From positions 1-64,000 of the forward strand of contig JADLDO010000014.1 in assembly GCA_020846635.1 (NCBI GenBank): DNA of 64,000 bases, in the 5' to 3' direction. Each line of letters opens with the position of its first letter. Position 1 is the first letter of the stretch. Source of the DNA: Caldilineaceae bacterium. GTDB lineage: Bacteria; Chloroflexota; Anaerolineae; Caldilineales; Caldilineaceae. The notes beneath the pieces were generated by a model that made no database searches, was not told where the DNA came from, and worked only from the letters and a program-made list of their open reading frames with translations. The position numbers and the translations under genes were made by a program. Shown piece after piece: positions 18,237-27,015 of this stretch.

Positions 18237-21200
18237 ATGGGTCGTTCCTCCGTCGTTCAACGCACAGCTATCATTCTTGCCTTTGTACTCCTCTTCTTAG
18301 TGGGCTTAGGCATCACAGGGCTAACACCCGCATGGATGTCGAGCCGGCCCGCCGCGCCTGCCCAAGTCCAGCCCGCGTCCATGCAGCAGGACGCCGGTGA
18401 ACTACCCCCGGTCTTGGTCAGCACGACACCCAGCGCGAGCCAGGTGTGGGTCGATGGCCCGCTCACCCTTACCTTTGATCAGGCGCTTGATCCCGCTGTT
18501 GCCGAATCAGCTACCATCCGGCCTGACCTGGCAGGTGACTTTAGCGTGGAGAGTAACAACCTCGTCTTCACCCCCTCCGCCACACCAGAACCCGGCGCGG
18601 TCTATACCATCCGCGTCGATGGCACAGCACAGTCAGCCACGGGTGTCCATTTCGGCAATGCCATCGAGGCATCCTTTACAGCAGCCACACCCCTGCTCGT
18701 CACCTCGACCCAGCCCAGTGATGGCACCGCGGAGGTCGATACCGATATACAGTTGCTCATCGTCTTCAACCGCCCCGTGGTCGCATTAAGTGGCGTGGAC
18801 GACCAAGCCAACCTGCCCGATCCACTTACGCTGGAGCCACAGGTCGAGGGCGAAGGACGCTGGCTCAGCACCTCCATCTATGCCTTCCAGCCCGACACAG
18901 CTTTTGCCGGTGCGACCACCTACACGGCTGTTGTCGATGGCATCAGCGATCTAGAGGGAACCGCCCTCTCCGAGCCATATCAATTCACCTTTACCACAGC
19001 AGCGCCCCTTGTTGATTCCTCCCTGCCCAGCGGGAGCTTGGTGCGCCCTGATGCGGTCGTGACCGTCCAGTTCACTCAGCCGATGGATGCCGAGAGTACC
19101 GCCGCGGCTTTCAGCTTGCGTACCGCAGCCGGCGACACCCCGGTCGAGGGCGAGATCGGCTGGCAGCAGAATTTCACCACGCTGACCTTTACGCCGACCC
19201 AACCGCTGGAATTCGGCGCAATGTACCTCATCGAAGTCGATGAATCGGCCCAGCCTGCCAGCCGCGAAGGCACGCTCCGCAGCAGCTATAGCCGCAGTTT
19301 TACCGTCGTTCCGCTGCCCGCCGTAGAGACTGTCTCCCCGGTGCAGGATGCACAAGAGGTCTCGCCTGACACCTCTGTGGTTATCCGCTTCAATGCGCCG
19401 GTTAGCCCGACCCTGGTTACCCAAAACATCGAAGTGAGCCCGATGCTCACCACAACCCAGGTCTACAGCTACTACTCTGAATATCTCAACGAGCTACAGA
19501 TCAGTTGGTTCAAGGAACCCAATACGCGCTACACCGTCACCGTCGGCTCCGAAATTGCCGATGAGTATGGCAACACGTTGGGCGAAGATTATCATCTCAG
19601 CTTTACAACGGGAGACTATCCGCCCTTTGTGCGCCTCGAAGCGGACCGCTTCACCCATTTCACAGCCTATTCGGACACGCGCATCAGCGTCCTCTATCGC
19701 AATGTCGATGCGTTGCAAGTCGATCTCTATCGTCTGCCCGAATCGGAACTGTTTGCGCTCACAGGGAGCAACCAATGGGAAATCTGGCAGAACTACCACG
19801 TTCCCAACCCCGACGCCACACGCATTTGGTCTCGCTCCTATGAGGTCGTTGAAGATCGCAATGTCAGCATTCGCCAAGTTGTTACCTTGACAGATGAACT
19901 CGACAATGAGCTTGTGCCCGGCATCTACTTTGTAGAAATTGCACAACCCGGTTCCGCGAGCAGCACATCAGAGGCAACCGATGTTAACGCCAACAATGTC
20001 AGCCAAGCGCTGGTTGTGATCAGCAACCTCAACTTAACACTCAAGAAGAGTGACAGCGCCGACAGCTTGGTCTGGCTAACCGACCTGCGTACAGGGGAGC
20101 CTGTGGGCGGACAGCCCATTCGCTTCTTCAACCAGGGTATACTAGTAGACGAAGGCAAAACCGCGGCGGATGGAACACTCCTGGCAGAGCTGCGCCCTGA
20201 TCCGAACCTGAATTGGGCACCCGTTCTGGCAATGGCAGGCGAACCGGGAGACGAAAACTTTGCGATCGTCTCCAGTGAATGGTCAAACGGCATCGCCATC
20301 TGGGATTTCAATCTTGCTGGCGGCTGGTCCCTCGATCAACTCCAATCCTATTTCTACACCGACCGTCCTATCTATCGCCCAGGGCAAACCGTCTATTGGA
20401 AAGGCATCGTCCGGGCCCTCGTCAAGGATCAATATCAACTGCCACCGAGCGATCTAGCGATCCAATTCACCCTGCGCGACCCGCTGGGCAACGCCATCCA
20501 GGAAGAGGCGTTTACGCTGAGTGACTTTGGCACTGTCAATGGCAAAGTCGAACTGAGCAAAGAGGCCCTCACCGGCGGCTATTATATAGAGGTGCGCCTG
20601 CCGCTGGGAGGGGATCACTTCGTCTATACCGGCGCGACATTCACCGTCGCCTCCTACCGCGTGCCAGAATTCGAAATCACGCTCACACCCGATCAGCCCG
20701 AATACCAACAGGGCGATACAGTGCGCGTTACGCTCCAGGCCAACTACTTCAGCGGTGGCCCACTTGCCAATGCACCTGTGACCTGGCGGCTCTTCTCCGA
20801 TCCCTATACCTTCAGTTGGGACAAAGGCCCTAGCGATCGGTTTTTCAGCTTCCAGCCCTTTGACCCGGATCAAGATGTCTATGATCCCTATTCCGGCAGT
20901 TTCTATCTGGGGCTAATTCGCGAAGGGGTTGCGACGACAGAGGCAGATGGCAGCTTTGTCATCGAATTACCCGCCGACATCTCGGTTGCACCCCAAAGCC
21001 AAAACTGGGCCTTCGACGTCACCGTACAAAGCCCGAACAACCAGTTTGTCAGCGCGCGCACCACGGTCCCCATCCATAAGGCCGACTTCTACATTGGTGT
21101 CAGCCCGCGCCAATACGTGGGCCGCGTGGGCGAACCAAGCACCATCGACTTCGTCACGGTCACGCCACAAGGCGATCCCTATCCAGACGCCGATCTGGAC

Positions 21201-24200
21201 GTAACCATCTACGAGTATCAGTGGAACAGCGTCTATGCCCGTGGCACAGATGGCATCTTCCGCTGGGAAACCAGCATCGACCGCAATCCGGTCTATACCA
21301 CCACGCTCATGTCGAGTGACGAAGGTATGGCTGACCTTGATTGGACGCCGGAAGTCGGCGGGCAATATCAAGTAGCTGTCCAGGGTACCGATGAAAAAGG
21401 CAACGACACCTCAAGCAACGGCTTCATCTGGATCAGCCCAGAGGACCCCGATGAGTTTGTGGCATGGCCGCGCGCCAACAATGACCGCATCGAACTCGTC
21501 GCCGACAAGCGGCTTTATGAACCCGGCGACACTGCCCACATTCTGGTTCCCAGCCCCTTCACCGGCCCTGTCCAAGCCTTGCTCACCATCGAGCGCGCTG
21601 GCGTTGTCTCTGCCGAGGTCATCACGCTTGAAGGCAACAGCGAAACCATCGATCTGCCGATCACCGAGGCGCAGATCCCTAACATCTTTGTCAGTATTCT
21701 CATTGCCAAAGGCATGGATGAAACTAATCCCACACCTGCCATGCGCATTGGCTATGTGCAGATCAATGTCGATACCGGCGCCAAAGAGCTGGCCCTCGAC
21801 GTGGCATCTTCGGCGCAGCGAACGGAACCGGGCAGCACAGTCGCCTATACCATGACGGTGACGGACATGAATGGCGATCGTGTCCCCAACACAGAGGTCA
21901 GCGTGGCGTTGGTAGACCGCGCCGTTCTCTCCCTGGCCTTCCAAAGCGACCAAGACCTGATCGATATCTTCTACTACCAGCGTCCATTGGGCGTCTTGAC
22001 CTCGGCCCTCCTCACCATCAACCGCGACCGCATGAGCGCGCAGTTGTCCGAGGGGGCAAAGGGTGGTGGCGGAGGTGGCGATGGCGGCGCGTTGGATGTA
22101 CGCTCCGAATTCCCCGATATTGCCTACTGGCGCGCCGAACTGACCACCGACGAGGATGGCATCATCACCTTTGACGTCGATTTGCCCGACAACCTGACTA
22201 CCTGGCGCTTGGTTGCCAAAGCAGTCACAGAAGATACGCGCGTGGGCAATACCATCTATGATGTCGTCGCCACCAAAGAATTGCAGGTACGCCCGCTGCT
22301 CCCGCGCTTCTTCACCGCTGGCGATCGCGCCGATATTGGCGCAACGGTGATCAACACAACCGCCGATGATCTGGGCGATGGCGAACTGACCATTGCCATG
22401 AGTGGCGCTGAGTTTGCCAGTGATGTTGAGACGGCTATCCCCTTCAACCTCGCCGCCGGTGAATTGGTGCGCAGCGATTGGCCCATTGTTGTTGACCCCA
22501 CAGCAACCCAAGTCGTGATTACGTTCACTGCCACAGCCACCAGCACCGGTGGCGAAAAGGGGCTGGCAGACGCCGTACAACTCACCCTACCGGTCGTGCA
22601 ATATATCGCGCGTGAAACAGTCGCCACTTCGGGGCAAGTGCCGGCAGGTGGTGTGCTGGAAGCAATCCGTGTACCCGACGCCGCCACCGATGAGGGCGAG
22701 TTGGAAGTCACAATCGAGCCAAGCTTGGCAGGTAGCATGGTTGCCGGTCTGGATTATCTTGAGAACTATCCCTACGAATGTACCGAACAGACGGTTAGCA
22801 GCTTCCTACCCAATCTCTTTACCGCGCGCGCGGTCGAAGAACTAGGGCTTGAAACGACCGATCTCTCCGCGAACCTGGCAACACAGATCAACGAAGGCGT
22901 ACAGAGCCTGGTCAACCGCCAAAACCAAGACGGTGGCTGGGGCTACTGGCCTGGTGAGCGCAGTTCCGTCTTTATCACAGCCTATGCTCTCTGGGGTCTT
23001 GTCACAGCGGACGAACAGGGCTATACCGTACCCGCACGCACCACCCAGAACGCGGTTGATTTCATTGAACGCTCTTTTGTGGCTCCCGACCGCATTGAGA
23101 GTACCTGGCAGCTCAACGAGCTATCTTTCATGCTCTATGTGCTCTCCGAGATTGACCAGGGCGACCCAGGCCGCACCAGCACCCTCTATGACGTGCGCGA
23201 GCGGCTGAGTCTCTATGGCAAAGCATTTCTCGCCATGACCCTGGATAACCTCCAGCCGGAAGCAGGCAGCGACCCGCGTGTCGATACCCTGCTCGACGAT
23301 CTCTATGGAGCAGCCAATATCACGGGCACAAGCGCCTGGTGGCAAGAAGATAATATCGACTTCCGCAACCTCAACACAGACACACGCACAACCGCCATTG
23401 TCTTGGCAGCGTTTGTCAAACTCGACCCCGAACAAGCCATCTTGCCAAAGGTTGTGCGTTGGTTGATGGAAACCCGTCAGGCAGGTCATTGGGCCAACAC
23501 CCAGGAAACCGCATGGTCGCTGATTGCCTTGACCGATTGGTTAACGCTGACGGGCGAAATGCAAAGTGACTACAACTGGACAGTCACCCTAAATGATTCT
23601 GAACTGGGCAGCGGCAGCGTGGGTCCAGCCAATCTCACCGAGCGCGTAACACTGCGCGCCGAGGTGAGCGAGTTACTGCGCGACGAAGCCAATGCCCTGC
23701 GCCTCAGCCGCGACAATAACCAGGGGCGGATGTACTACACCACCTATCTACGCTACACCTTAGATGCCGCCGAAGTCGAAGCGCGCGACCGCGGCGTGGT
23801 CATCGAACGGCGCTTTGCGCTGGCTGAAGCAAACGCCGAGGAGCGGCAAAACAGCGAAGCGAGTGAGACAGGTGCAATCAACAGCGCACAGGTAGGCGAC
23901 GTGATCAGCGTCACCGTCACCATTGTCGCCCCCACCGACCTCTATCAACTGCTGGTCGAGGTGCCAATTCCGGCGGGGACTGAACCAATTGATCCCAACC
24001 TCGCAACCACCAGCGATAGCTTCGTCGATCCGAGCATCACGATGGAGGACAAGGTCAGCGGTCCAACATGGTGGCGATACTGGGTACCCAGTTATACCGA
24101 CATGCGCGATGACAAAGTTGCCGTCTTTGCCACCTTCCTCTCTGCCGGAACCTACGAATACACCTTCAACGTCCGCGCCGGCATCCCTGGCGAATTCAGG

Positions 24201-24284
24201 GTTCTCCCTGCCTACGCCGAGCAAATGTACTTTACGGAAGTATGGGGAAGAAGCGCCGGAGATACGTTCACGATCACCGAGTAA
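18237..24284 (+). CDS. Bacterial alpha-2-macroglobulin family protein
   Basis: A 2015-residue envelope protein that would trap invading proteases and bind them covalently. A single N-terminal hydrophobic segment (about residues 10-30) anchors or exports it; there is no lipobox Cys, unlike the E. coli lipoprotein. About four Ig-like repeats follow (residues 55-470; SxPS/TTPS openings). Then come the macroglobulin domains, including YTDRPIYRPGQTVYWKG, a glycine-rich insert GGGGGGDGG near residue 1280 in the bait-region zone, the A2M domain (LPDNLTTWRLVAKA) and the thioester motif CTEQ (Cys 1515-Gln 1518) in an alpha-helical thioester domain (NQDGGWGYWPG). GAGGG lies seven bases before the ATG. 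It is encoded directly after pbpC. A strong hairpin terminator follows. Confidence 0.93.
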   Translation: MGRSSVVQRTAIILAFVLLFLVGLGITGLTPAWMSSRPAAPAQVQPASMQQDAGELPPVLVSTTPSASQVWVDGPLTLTFDQALDPAVAESATIRPDLAGDFSVESNNLVFTPSATPEPGAVYTIRVDGTAQSATGVHFGNAIEASFTAATPLLVTSTQPSDGTAEVDTDIQLLIVFNRPVVALSGVDDQANLPDPLTLEPQVEGEGRWLSTSIYAFQPDTAFAGATTYTAVVDGISDLEGTALSEPYQFTFTTAAPLVDSSLPSGSLVRPDAVVTVQFTQPMDAESTAAAFSLRTAAGDTPVEGEIGWQQNFTTLTFTPTQPLEFGAMYLIEVDESAQPASREGTLRSSYSRSFTVVPLPAVETVSPVQDAQEVSPDTSVVIRFNAPVSPTLVTQNIEVSPMLTTTQVYSYYSEYLNELQISWFKEPNTRYTVTVGSEIADEYGNTLGEDYHLSFTTGDYPPFVRLEADRFTHFTAYSDTRISVLYRNVDALQVDLYRLPESELFALTGSNQWEIWQNYHVPNPDATRIWSRSYEVVEDRNVSIRQVVTLTDELDNELVPGIYFVEIAQPGSASSTSEATDVNANNVSQALVVISNLNLTLKKSDSADSLVWLTDLRTGEPVGGQPIRFFNQGILVDEGKTAADGTLLAELRPDPNLNWAPVLAMAGEPGDENFAIVSSEWSNGIAIWDFNLAGGWSLDQLQSYFYTDRPIYRPGQTVYWKGIVRALVKDQYQLPPSDLAIQFTLRDPLGNAIQEEAFTLSDFGTVNGKVELSKEALTGGYYIEVRLPLGGDHFVYTGATFTVASYRVPEFEITLTPDQPEYQQGDTVRVTLQANYFSGGPLANAPVTWRLFSDPYTFSWDKGPSDRFFSFQPFDPDQDVYDPYSGSFYLGLIREGVATTEADGSFVIELPADISVAPQSQNWAFDVTVQSPNNQFVSARTTVPIHKADFYIGVSPRQYVGRVGEPSTIDFVTVTPQGDPYPDADLDVTIYEYQWNSVYARGTDGIFRWETSIDRNPVYTTTLMSSDEGMADLDWTPEVGGQYQVAVQGTDEKGNDTSSNGFIWISPEDPDEFVAWPRANNDRIELVADKRLYEPGDTAHILVPSPFTGPVQALLTIERAGVVSAEVITLEGNSETIDLPITEAQIPNIFVSILIAKGMDETNPTPAMRIGYVQINVDTGAKELALDVASSAQRTEPGSTVAYTMTVTDMNGDRVPNTEVSVALVDRAVLSLAFQSDQDLIDIFYYQRPLGVLTSALLTINRDRMSAQLSEGAKGGGGGGDGGALDVRSEFPDIAYWRAELTTDEDGIITFDVDLPDNLTTWRLVAKAVTEDTRVGNTIYDVVATKELQVRPLLPRFFTAGDRADIGATVINTTADDLGDGELTIAMSGAEFASDVETAIPFNLAAGELVRSDWPIVVDPTATQVVITFTATATSTGGEKGLADAVQLTLPVVQYIARETVATSGQVPAGGVLEAIRVPDAATDEGELEVTIEPSLAGSMVAGLDYLENYPYECTEQTVSSFLPNLFTARAVEELGLETTDLSANLATQINEGVQSLVNRQNQDGGWGYWPGERSSVFITAYALWGLVTADEQGYTVPARTTQNAVDFIERSFVAPDRIESTWQLNELSFMLYVLSEIDQGDPGRTSTLYDVRERLSLYGKAFLAMTLDNLQPEAGSDPRVDTLLDDLYGAANITGTSAWWQEDNIDFRNLNTDTRTTAIVLAAFVKLDPEQAILPKVVRWLMETRQAGHWANTQETAWSLIALTDWLTLTGEMQSDYNWTVTLNDSELGSGSVGPANLTERVTLRAEVSELLRDEANALRLSRDNNQGRMYYTTYLRYTLDAAEVEARDRGVVIERRFALAEANAEERQNSEASETGAINSAQVGDVISVTVTIVAPTDLYQLLVEVPIPAGTEPIDPNLATTSDSFVDPSITMEDKVSGPTWWRYWVPSYTDMRDDKVAVFATFLSAGTYEYTFNVRAGIPGEFRVLPAYAEQMYFTEVWGRSAGDTFTITE

Positions 24285-24302
24285 CAAGACCGCCATAACA
24301 AC

Positions 24303-24342
24303 AAGAAGCGGGATGGACATTACGATGTCCATCCCGCTTCTT
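24303..24342 (+). terminator. Strong hairpin terminator of the alpha-2-macroglobulin gene
   Basis: Perfect 18-bp arms (24303-24320 and 24325-24342) around the four-base loop TACG, followed by ACCCTTTTC. It begins 18 bases after the stop codon and lies just before the convergent small gene. Confidence 0.8.
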
Positions 24343-24370
24343 ACGACCCTTTTCAGCTTCATCATTTTCA

Positions 24371-24604
24371 CTAATTCAGCAGTTCAACACCTCGGTGACT
24401 ATTGGGGTGGCTGTTGGATGCTGCCATCCCCTCGCCCCACTGGACGAGCATCGCCCCGGCCCATATCAGACCACCACCTGACCACTGTCGCCAGCGCGCA
24501 GGTTGCCGCGGCGCTTGAGACAAAAGCTGGTGCAATCGTATCTCCTCTTCAATTGCTTCACGTCGCCACTCTGCGAGGGCAACCAGTTCATCTGGCAATA
24601 ACAT
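24371..24604 (-). CDS. Small hypothetical protein
   Basis: A 77-residue frame on the minus strand, supported by the ribosome site AGGAGAG about nine bases before its ATG and by an intergenic position between two plus-strand genes. The N-terminal half is an acidic-basic helix (ELVALAEWRREAIEEEIRLHQ) and the middle is a short hydrophobic stretch (GGGLIWAGAMLVQW), possibly one membrane or amphipathic segment. I recognise no family. It is convergent with the alpha-2-macroglobulin gene and divergent from the CGNR regulator. It could be spurious. Confidence 0.5.
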   Translation of the reverse strand: MLLPDELVALAEWRREAIEEEIRLHQLLSQAPRQPARWRQWSGGGLIWAGAMLVQWGEGMAASNSHPNSHRGVELLN

Positions 24605-24757
24605 GATCAGTTTCTCTCCTCTGTGTAATCTTTGGAGTTATGAATATTACAACCATCGAACCGAGGGAACGCTAGTTAAATTTTAGCACAAAATTTCTGT
24701 TTCGTCAACCTCTAATTTTAATTTGACCAGTTAGATAATGTGTGTTATCGTCAAGCT
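24605..24757. promoter_or_regulatory. AT-rich divergent promoter region
   Basis: A markedly AT-rich gap. It contains the inverted repeat AAATTTT/AAAATTT (24678-24684 and 24690-24696, 5-base spacer), a possible operator. A possible plus-strand promoter is TTGACC (24723-24728), 17 bases, TATCGT (24746-24751). Confidence 0.4.
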
Positions 24758-25420
24758 ATGAACGGCACAAATCCTTCACTCATGCTCGATATAACCACTC
24801 ATTTGGATGCCCCAGACGTGCTGGACGCGGGCAAATTGTGTCTTGAATTTGCCAATACATCGGACTGGCACGCATCCGAGCAACCAGTCGAAACCATTGG
24901 CTCCTATCAGGATTTGGTGGCATGGGCAACCCGCGTAGGAGTTCGTTCCGACGAGTCTGCCGCTGAGCTTCTTACGCAGGCCCAAGCACGCCCGGAGATG
25001 GCTGCCCAGATATATAGTTGGGCCATTGAATTGCGCGAGGCGATCTATCGCATCTTCTCAGCCATTGCAGAGGACCAAAAGCCCGCCGCAGCCGATCTCA
25101 CCTTGCTCAACGAAGCGCTGCTCTGCGCCTACTCGCTGCCTGAAGTCGTTGCAACCGAGGGCGGCTTTGGTTGGCGCTGGCGGGGCGATGAAAATGGGCT
25201 CGATGGTATGCTGTGGCCTATCTTGCGTTCTGCCGCAACCTTGCTCACCGCCGGGGAGCTAAACCGCGTCGGCCAGTGTGCCGATGACCGCGGCTGTGGC
25301 TATCTCTTTTATGACACCAGCCGCAACCGCAGCCGCCGTTGGTGTGATATGAACTCCTGTGGCAACCGCGCCAAGTCACAGCGCCACTACGCTCGCCACC
25401 GTCACGACACGCCCGCATGA
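24758..25420 (+). CDS. CGNR zinc-finger/ABATE domain transcriptional regulator
   Basis: A 220-residue protein with an N-terminal ABATE (stress-induced regulator) domain opening with KLCLEFANTSDW, and a C-terminal CGNR zinc finger: CADDRGCGYLFYDTSRNRSR followed by WCDMNSCGNRAKSQRHYARH. The two Cys pairs bind zinc and the basic tail probably contacts DNA. Such proteins are putative one-component regulators whose ligands are mostly unknown. The first in-frame ATG (24740) overlaps the likely -10 box, so I prefer 24758; 24782 is also possible. Its target genes are not evident; the divergent small gene is one option. Confidence 0.85.
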   Translation: MNGTNPSLMLDITTHLDAPDVLDAGKLCLEFANTSDWHASEQPVETIGSYQDLVAWATRVGVRSDESAAELLTQAQARPEMAAQIYSWAIELREAIYRIFSAIAEDQKPAAADLTLLNEALLCAYSLPEVVATEGGFGWRWRGDENGLDGMLWPILRSAATLLTAGELNRVGQCADDRGCGYLFYDTSRNRSRRWCDMNSCGNRAKSQRHYARHRHDTPA

Positions 25421-25457
25421 AGCACACACCTAAAATGCGGTATAAGGTCAGCCACGT

Positions 25458-25486
25458 TTGACGGATCGATCATCGTCGTTTAGCAT
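25458..25486 (+). promoter_or_regulatory. Promoter of the sufE-like gene
   Basis: TTGACG (25458-25463), a 17-base spacer and TAGCAT (25481-25486) lie 26 bases before the ATG at 25512. Confidence 0.5.
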
Positions 25487-25511
25487 TGCCAACGATAATT
25501 GCCAATAATGG

Positions 25512-26000
25512 ATGACGGTGACACCTTTAGCAGAAAGCCCAGTAATGTCTGACGATATGGATGTGATCAACAAGTTAGAACGTCTCCCCAGCGGAATGCG
25601 TGAGATTGTCGAAGAGTTTCGCAGCGCAACCCCACGCGAGCGACTGGAGTTGCTGCTCGAATATTCGCAAGACCTACCGGACCTGCCGGAATATCTTGAA
25701 GAAAAGCGCGATCAACTAGAGCAGGTTCACGAGTGTCAAACACCCGTCTTCCTGATCACCGAAAGTGACGCGAAGGGGGTCCATTTCCATCTCGATATTC
25801 CCCAAGAATCGCCGACTGTACGCGGTTATGCTGCCATTTTGGCCGATGGTTTTGATGGGACCGCGCCGCAAGAAGTCATCGATTCGCCCGATGACATTTA
25901 CAACCTATTGGGACTCAATGAGGCCATCACGCCGCAGCGCCTGCGCGGGCTACATGCCCTGATGGTCTATATGAAACGCCAAGTTAAGAAGCTGGCATAG
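25512..26000 (+). CDS. SufE family sulfur acceptor protein
   Basis: A 162-residue protein of the SufE family. In Fe-S cluster assembly SufE accepts persulfide sulfur from the SufS cysteine desulfurase and passes it to the scaffold. The key Cys is in [10 protein letters not shown] (Cys 75; family pattern GCQS), preceded by the typical [19 protein letters not shown] helix, with ADGFDG and [16 protein letters not shown] following as in the family. No sufS or sufBCD is in the window, so it acts with genes elsewhere. ATGs at 25512 and 25545 are both possible; the promoter position favours the first. A hairpin lies about 40 bases after the stop. Confidence 0.88.
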   Translation: MTVTPLAESPVMSDDMDVINKLERLPSGMREIVEEFRSATPRERLELLLEYSQDLPDLPEYLEEKRDQLEQVHECQTPVFLITESDAKGVHFHLDIPQESPTVRGYAAILADGFDGTAPQEVIDSPDDIYNLLGLNEAITPQRLRGLHALMVYMKRQVKKLA

Positions 26001-26003
26001 GCA

Positions 26004-26915
26004 TTGTCTGGGAACCTGCCCTCGAACATATCCGTGGCTGCTGCACCGTCCACACCTCGCCTATCGAGTGTGGACGGTGCTCTATTTGCGCTGCTTTTGC
26101 TGGTCGATAGTCTGCATTTGGTCTTTGCCCGCGCCTTCCTCCCCTATTTTGAACCTGTACTCTCTGCCACGCTCGTCTTGGGAGTGGGAACCATCCAGGT
26201 TGGCATCTATGGTCTATGGCGCGGCCAACTGCATCTTTCCTCGTTGCGTAAACATTTTTGGTTCTATCTGGCTGTTGGCTTTCTGGTCGGCGCAAGCACC
26301 GCGTTGAGCTACACAGCCGTGGGTTTCATCGACACAGGGACTGCCTCGATGCTCGCCAAGACCTCCACGCTCTTTAGCATCGGCATTGGCCTGTGGTGGC
26401 TTCATGAACGCTTGCATCGCTTTCAGCTTGCCGGTGCGCTGTTGGCGCTCATAGGCGTCGTCGCCATCACCTTCCAGCCGGGTGATCTATTCCGCTGGGG
26501 GGCCCTCCTGATCATCCTCTCAACCGCCATGTATGCGCTGCACGCCGCGTTGGTAAAGCGCTATGGCAACGATATAGAGTTTGTCGATTTCTTCTTTTTC
26601 CGTCTGCTCTTCACCACATTGACCCTCGGCGCAATCGTGCTCGCGCGGCCCTGGACAGTCAATGCCCCACCATCCATCTGGCTGCTCATCCTCGTCGCCG
26701 GAACGGTCGATATTGTCATCAGCCGCACCCTATACTATCTCGCCCTGCGCCGCCTACCCATGAGCCTGCATGCCATTATTCTCACCATCAGCCCGGTAGT
26801 CACCCTGGGCTGGGCCTATCTATTTTTCGACACCTTCCCCGGCCCACTTCAACTGCTCGGCGGGTTCGTCGTCATCATCGGTGTCGCCCTGGCAGCCTAT
26901 TTTCGGAAACCATAG
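26004..26915 (+). CDS. DMT superfamily (EamA) transporter
   Basis: An integral membrane protein of up to 303 residues with ten predicted hydrophobic segments arranged as two EamA repeats (first about 28-150, second about 160-300). These are drug/metabolite transporters exporting amino acids, nucleosides or similar compounds. Conserved features are the segment ALSYTAVGFIDTGTASMLAKT at the repeat centre and LHAIILTISPVVTLGWAYLFF in the second. There is no ATG before the first membrane segment. The frame opens with TTG at 26004, just after the sufE stop; GTG at 26070 inside the hairpin is an alternative. The start is therefore unsure, the family is not. Confidence 0.85.
   Translation: MSGNLPSNISVAAAPSTPRLSSVDGALFALLLLVDSLHLVFARAFLPYFEPVLSATLVLGVGTIQVGIYGLWRGQLHLSSLRKHFWFYLAVGFLVGASTALSYTAVGFIDTGTASMLAKTSTLFSIGIGLWWLHERLHRFQLAGALLALIGVVAITFQPGDLFRWGALLIILSTAMYALHAALVKRYGNDIEFVDFFFFRLLFTTLTLGAIVLARPWTVNAPPSIWLLILVAGTVDIVISRTLYYLALRRLPMSLHAIILTISPVVTLGWAYLFFDTFPGPLQLLGGFVVIIGVALAAYFRKP
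26043..26080 (+). terminator. 13-bp inverted repeat after sufE, inside the 5' end of the DMT gene
   Basis: Perfect arms GCACCGTCCACAC (26043-26055) and GTGTGGACGGTGC (26068-26080) with a 12-nt loop, followed by TCTATTTGC. It could terminate sufE or control translation of the transporter, whose start region it covers. Confidence 0.55.
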
Positions 26916-26963
26916 GGACGCTGATCACAAAAGGATTGACATATTTAACTTTCACCATCTTTC

Positions 26964-26972
26964 TGGTATAAT
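26964..26972 (+). promoter_or_regulatory. Extended -10 promoter before the tRNA nucleotidyltransferase
   Basis: TGGTATAAT gives a consensus TATAAT (26967-26972) with the TGn extension. No good -35 box sits at 17 bases, though a TTGACA occurs 25 bases upstream. It lies 44 bases before the first possible start of the next gene. Confidence 0.5.
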
Positions 26973-27015
26973 CGCCCTGGTATAGTGGCTAAACATACCG
27001 CCGATCATCACTCCG

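Noticed and set aside
21411..22580. 389-codon frame antisense to the alpha-2-macroglobulin gene
   Set aside because: It is a shadow of the strong third-position GC bias of the real gene; its sequence shows no known domain.
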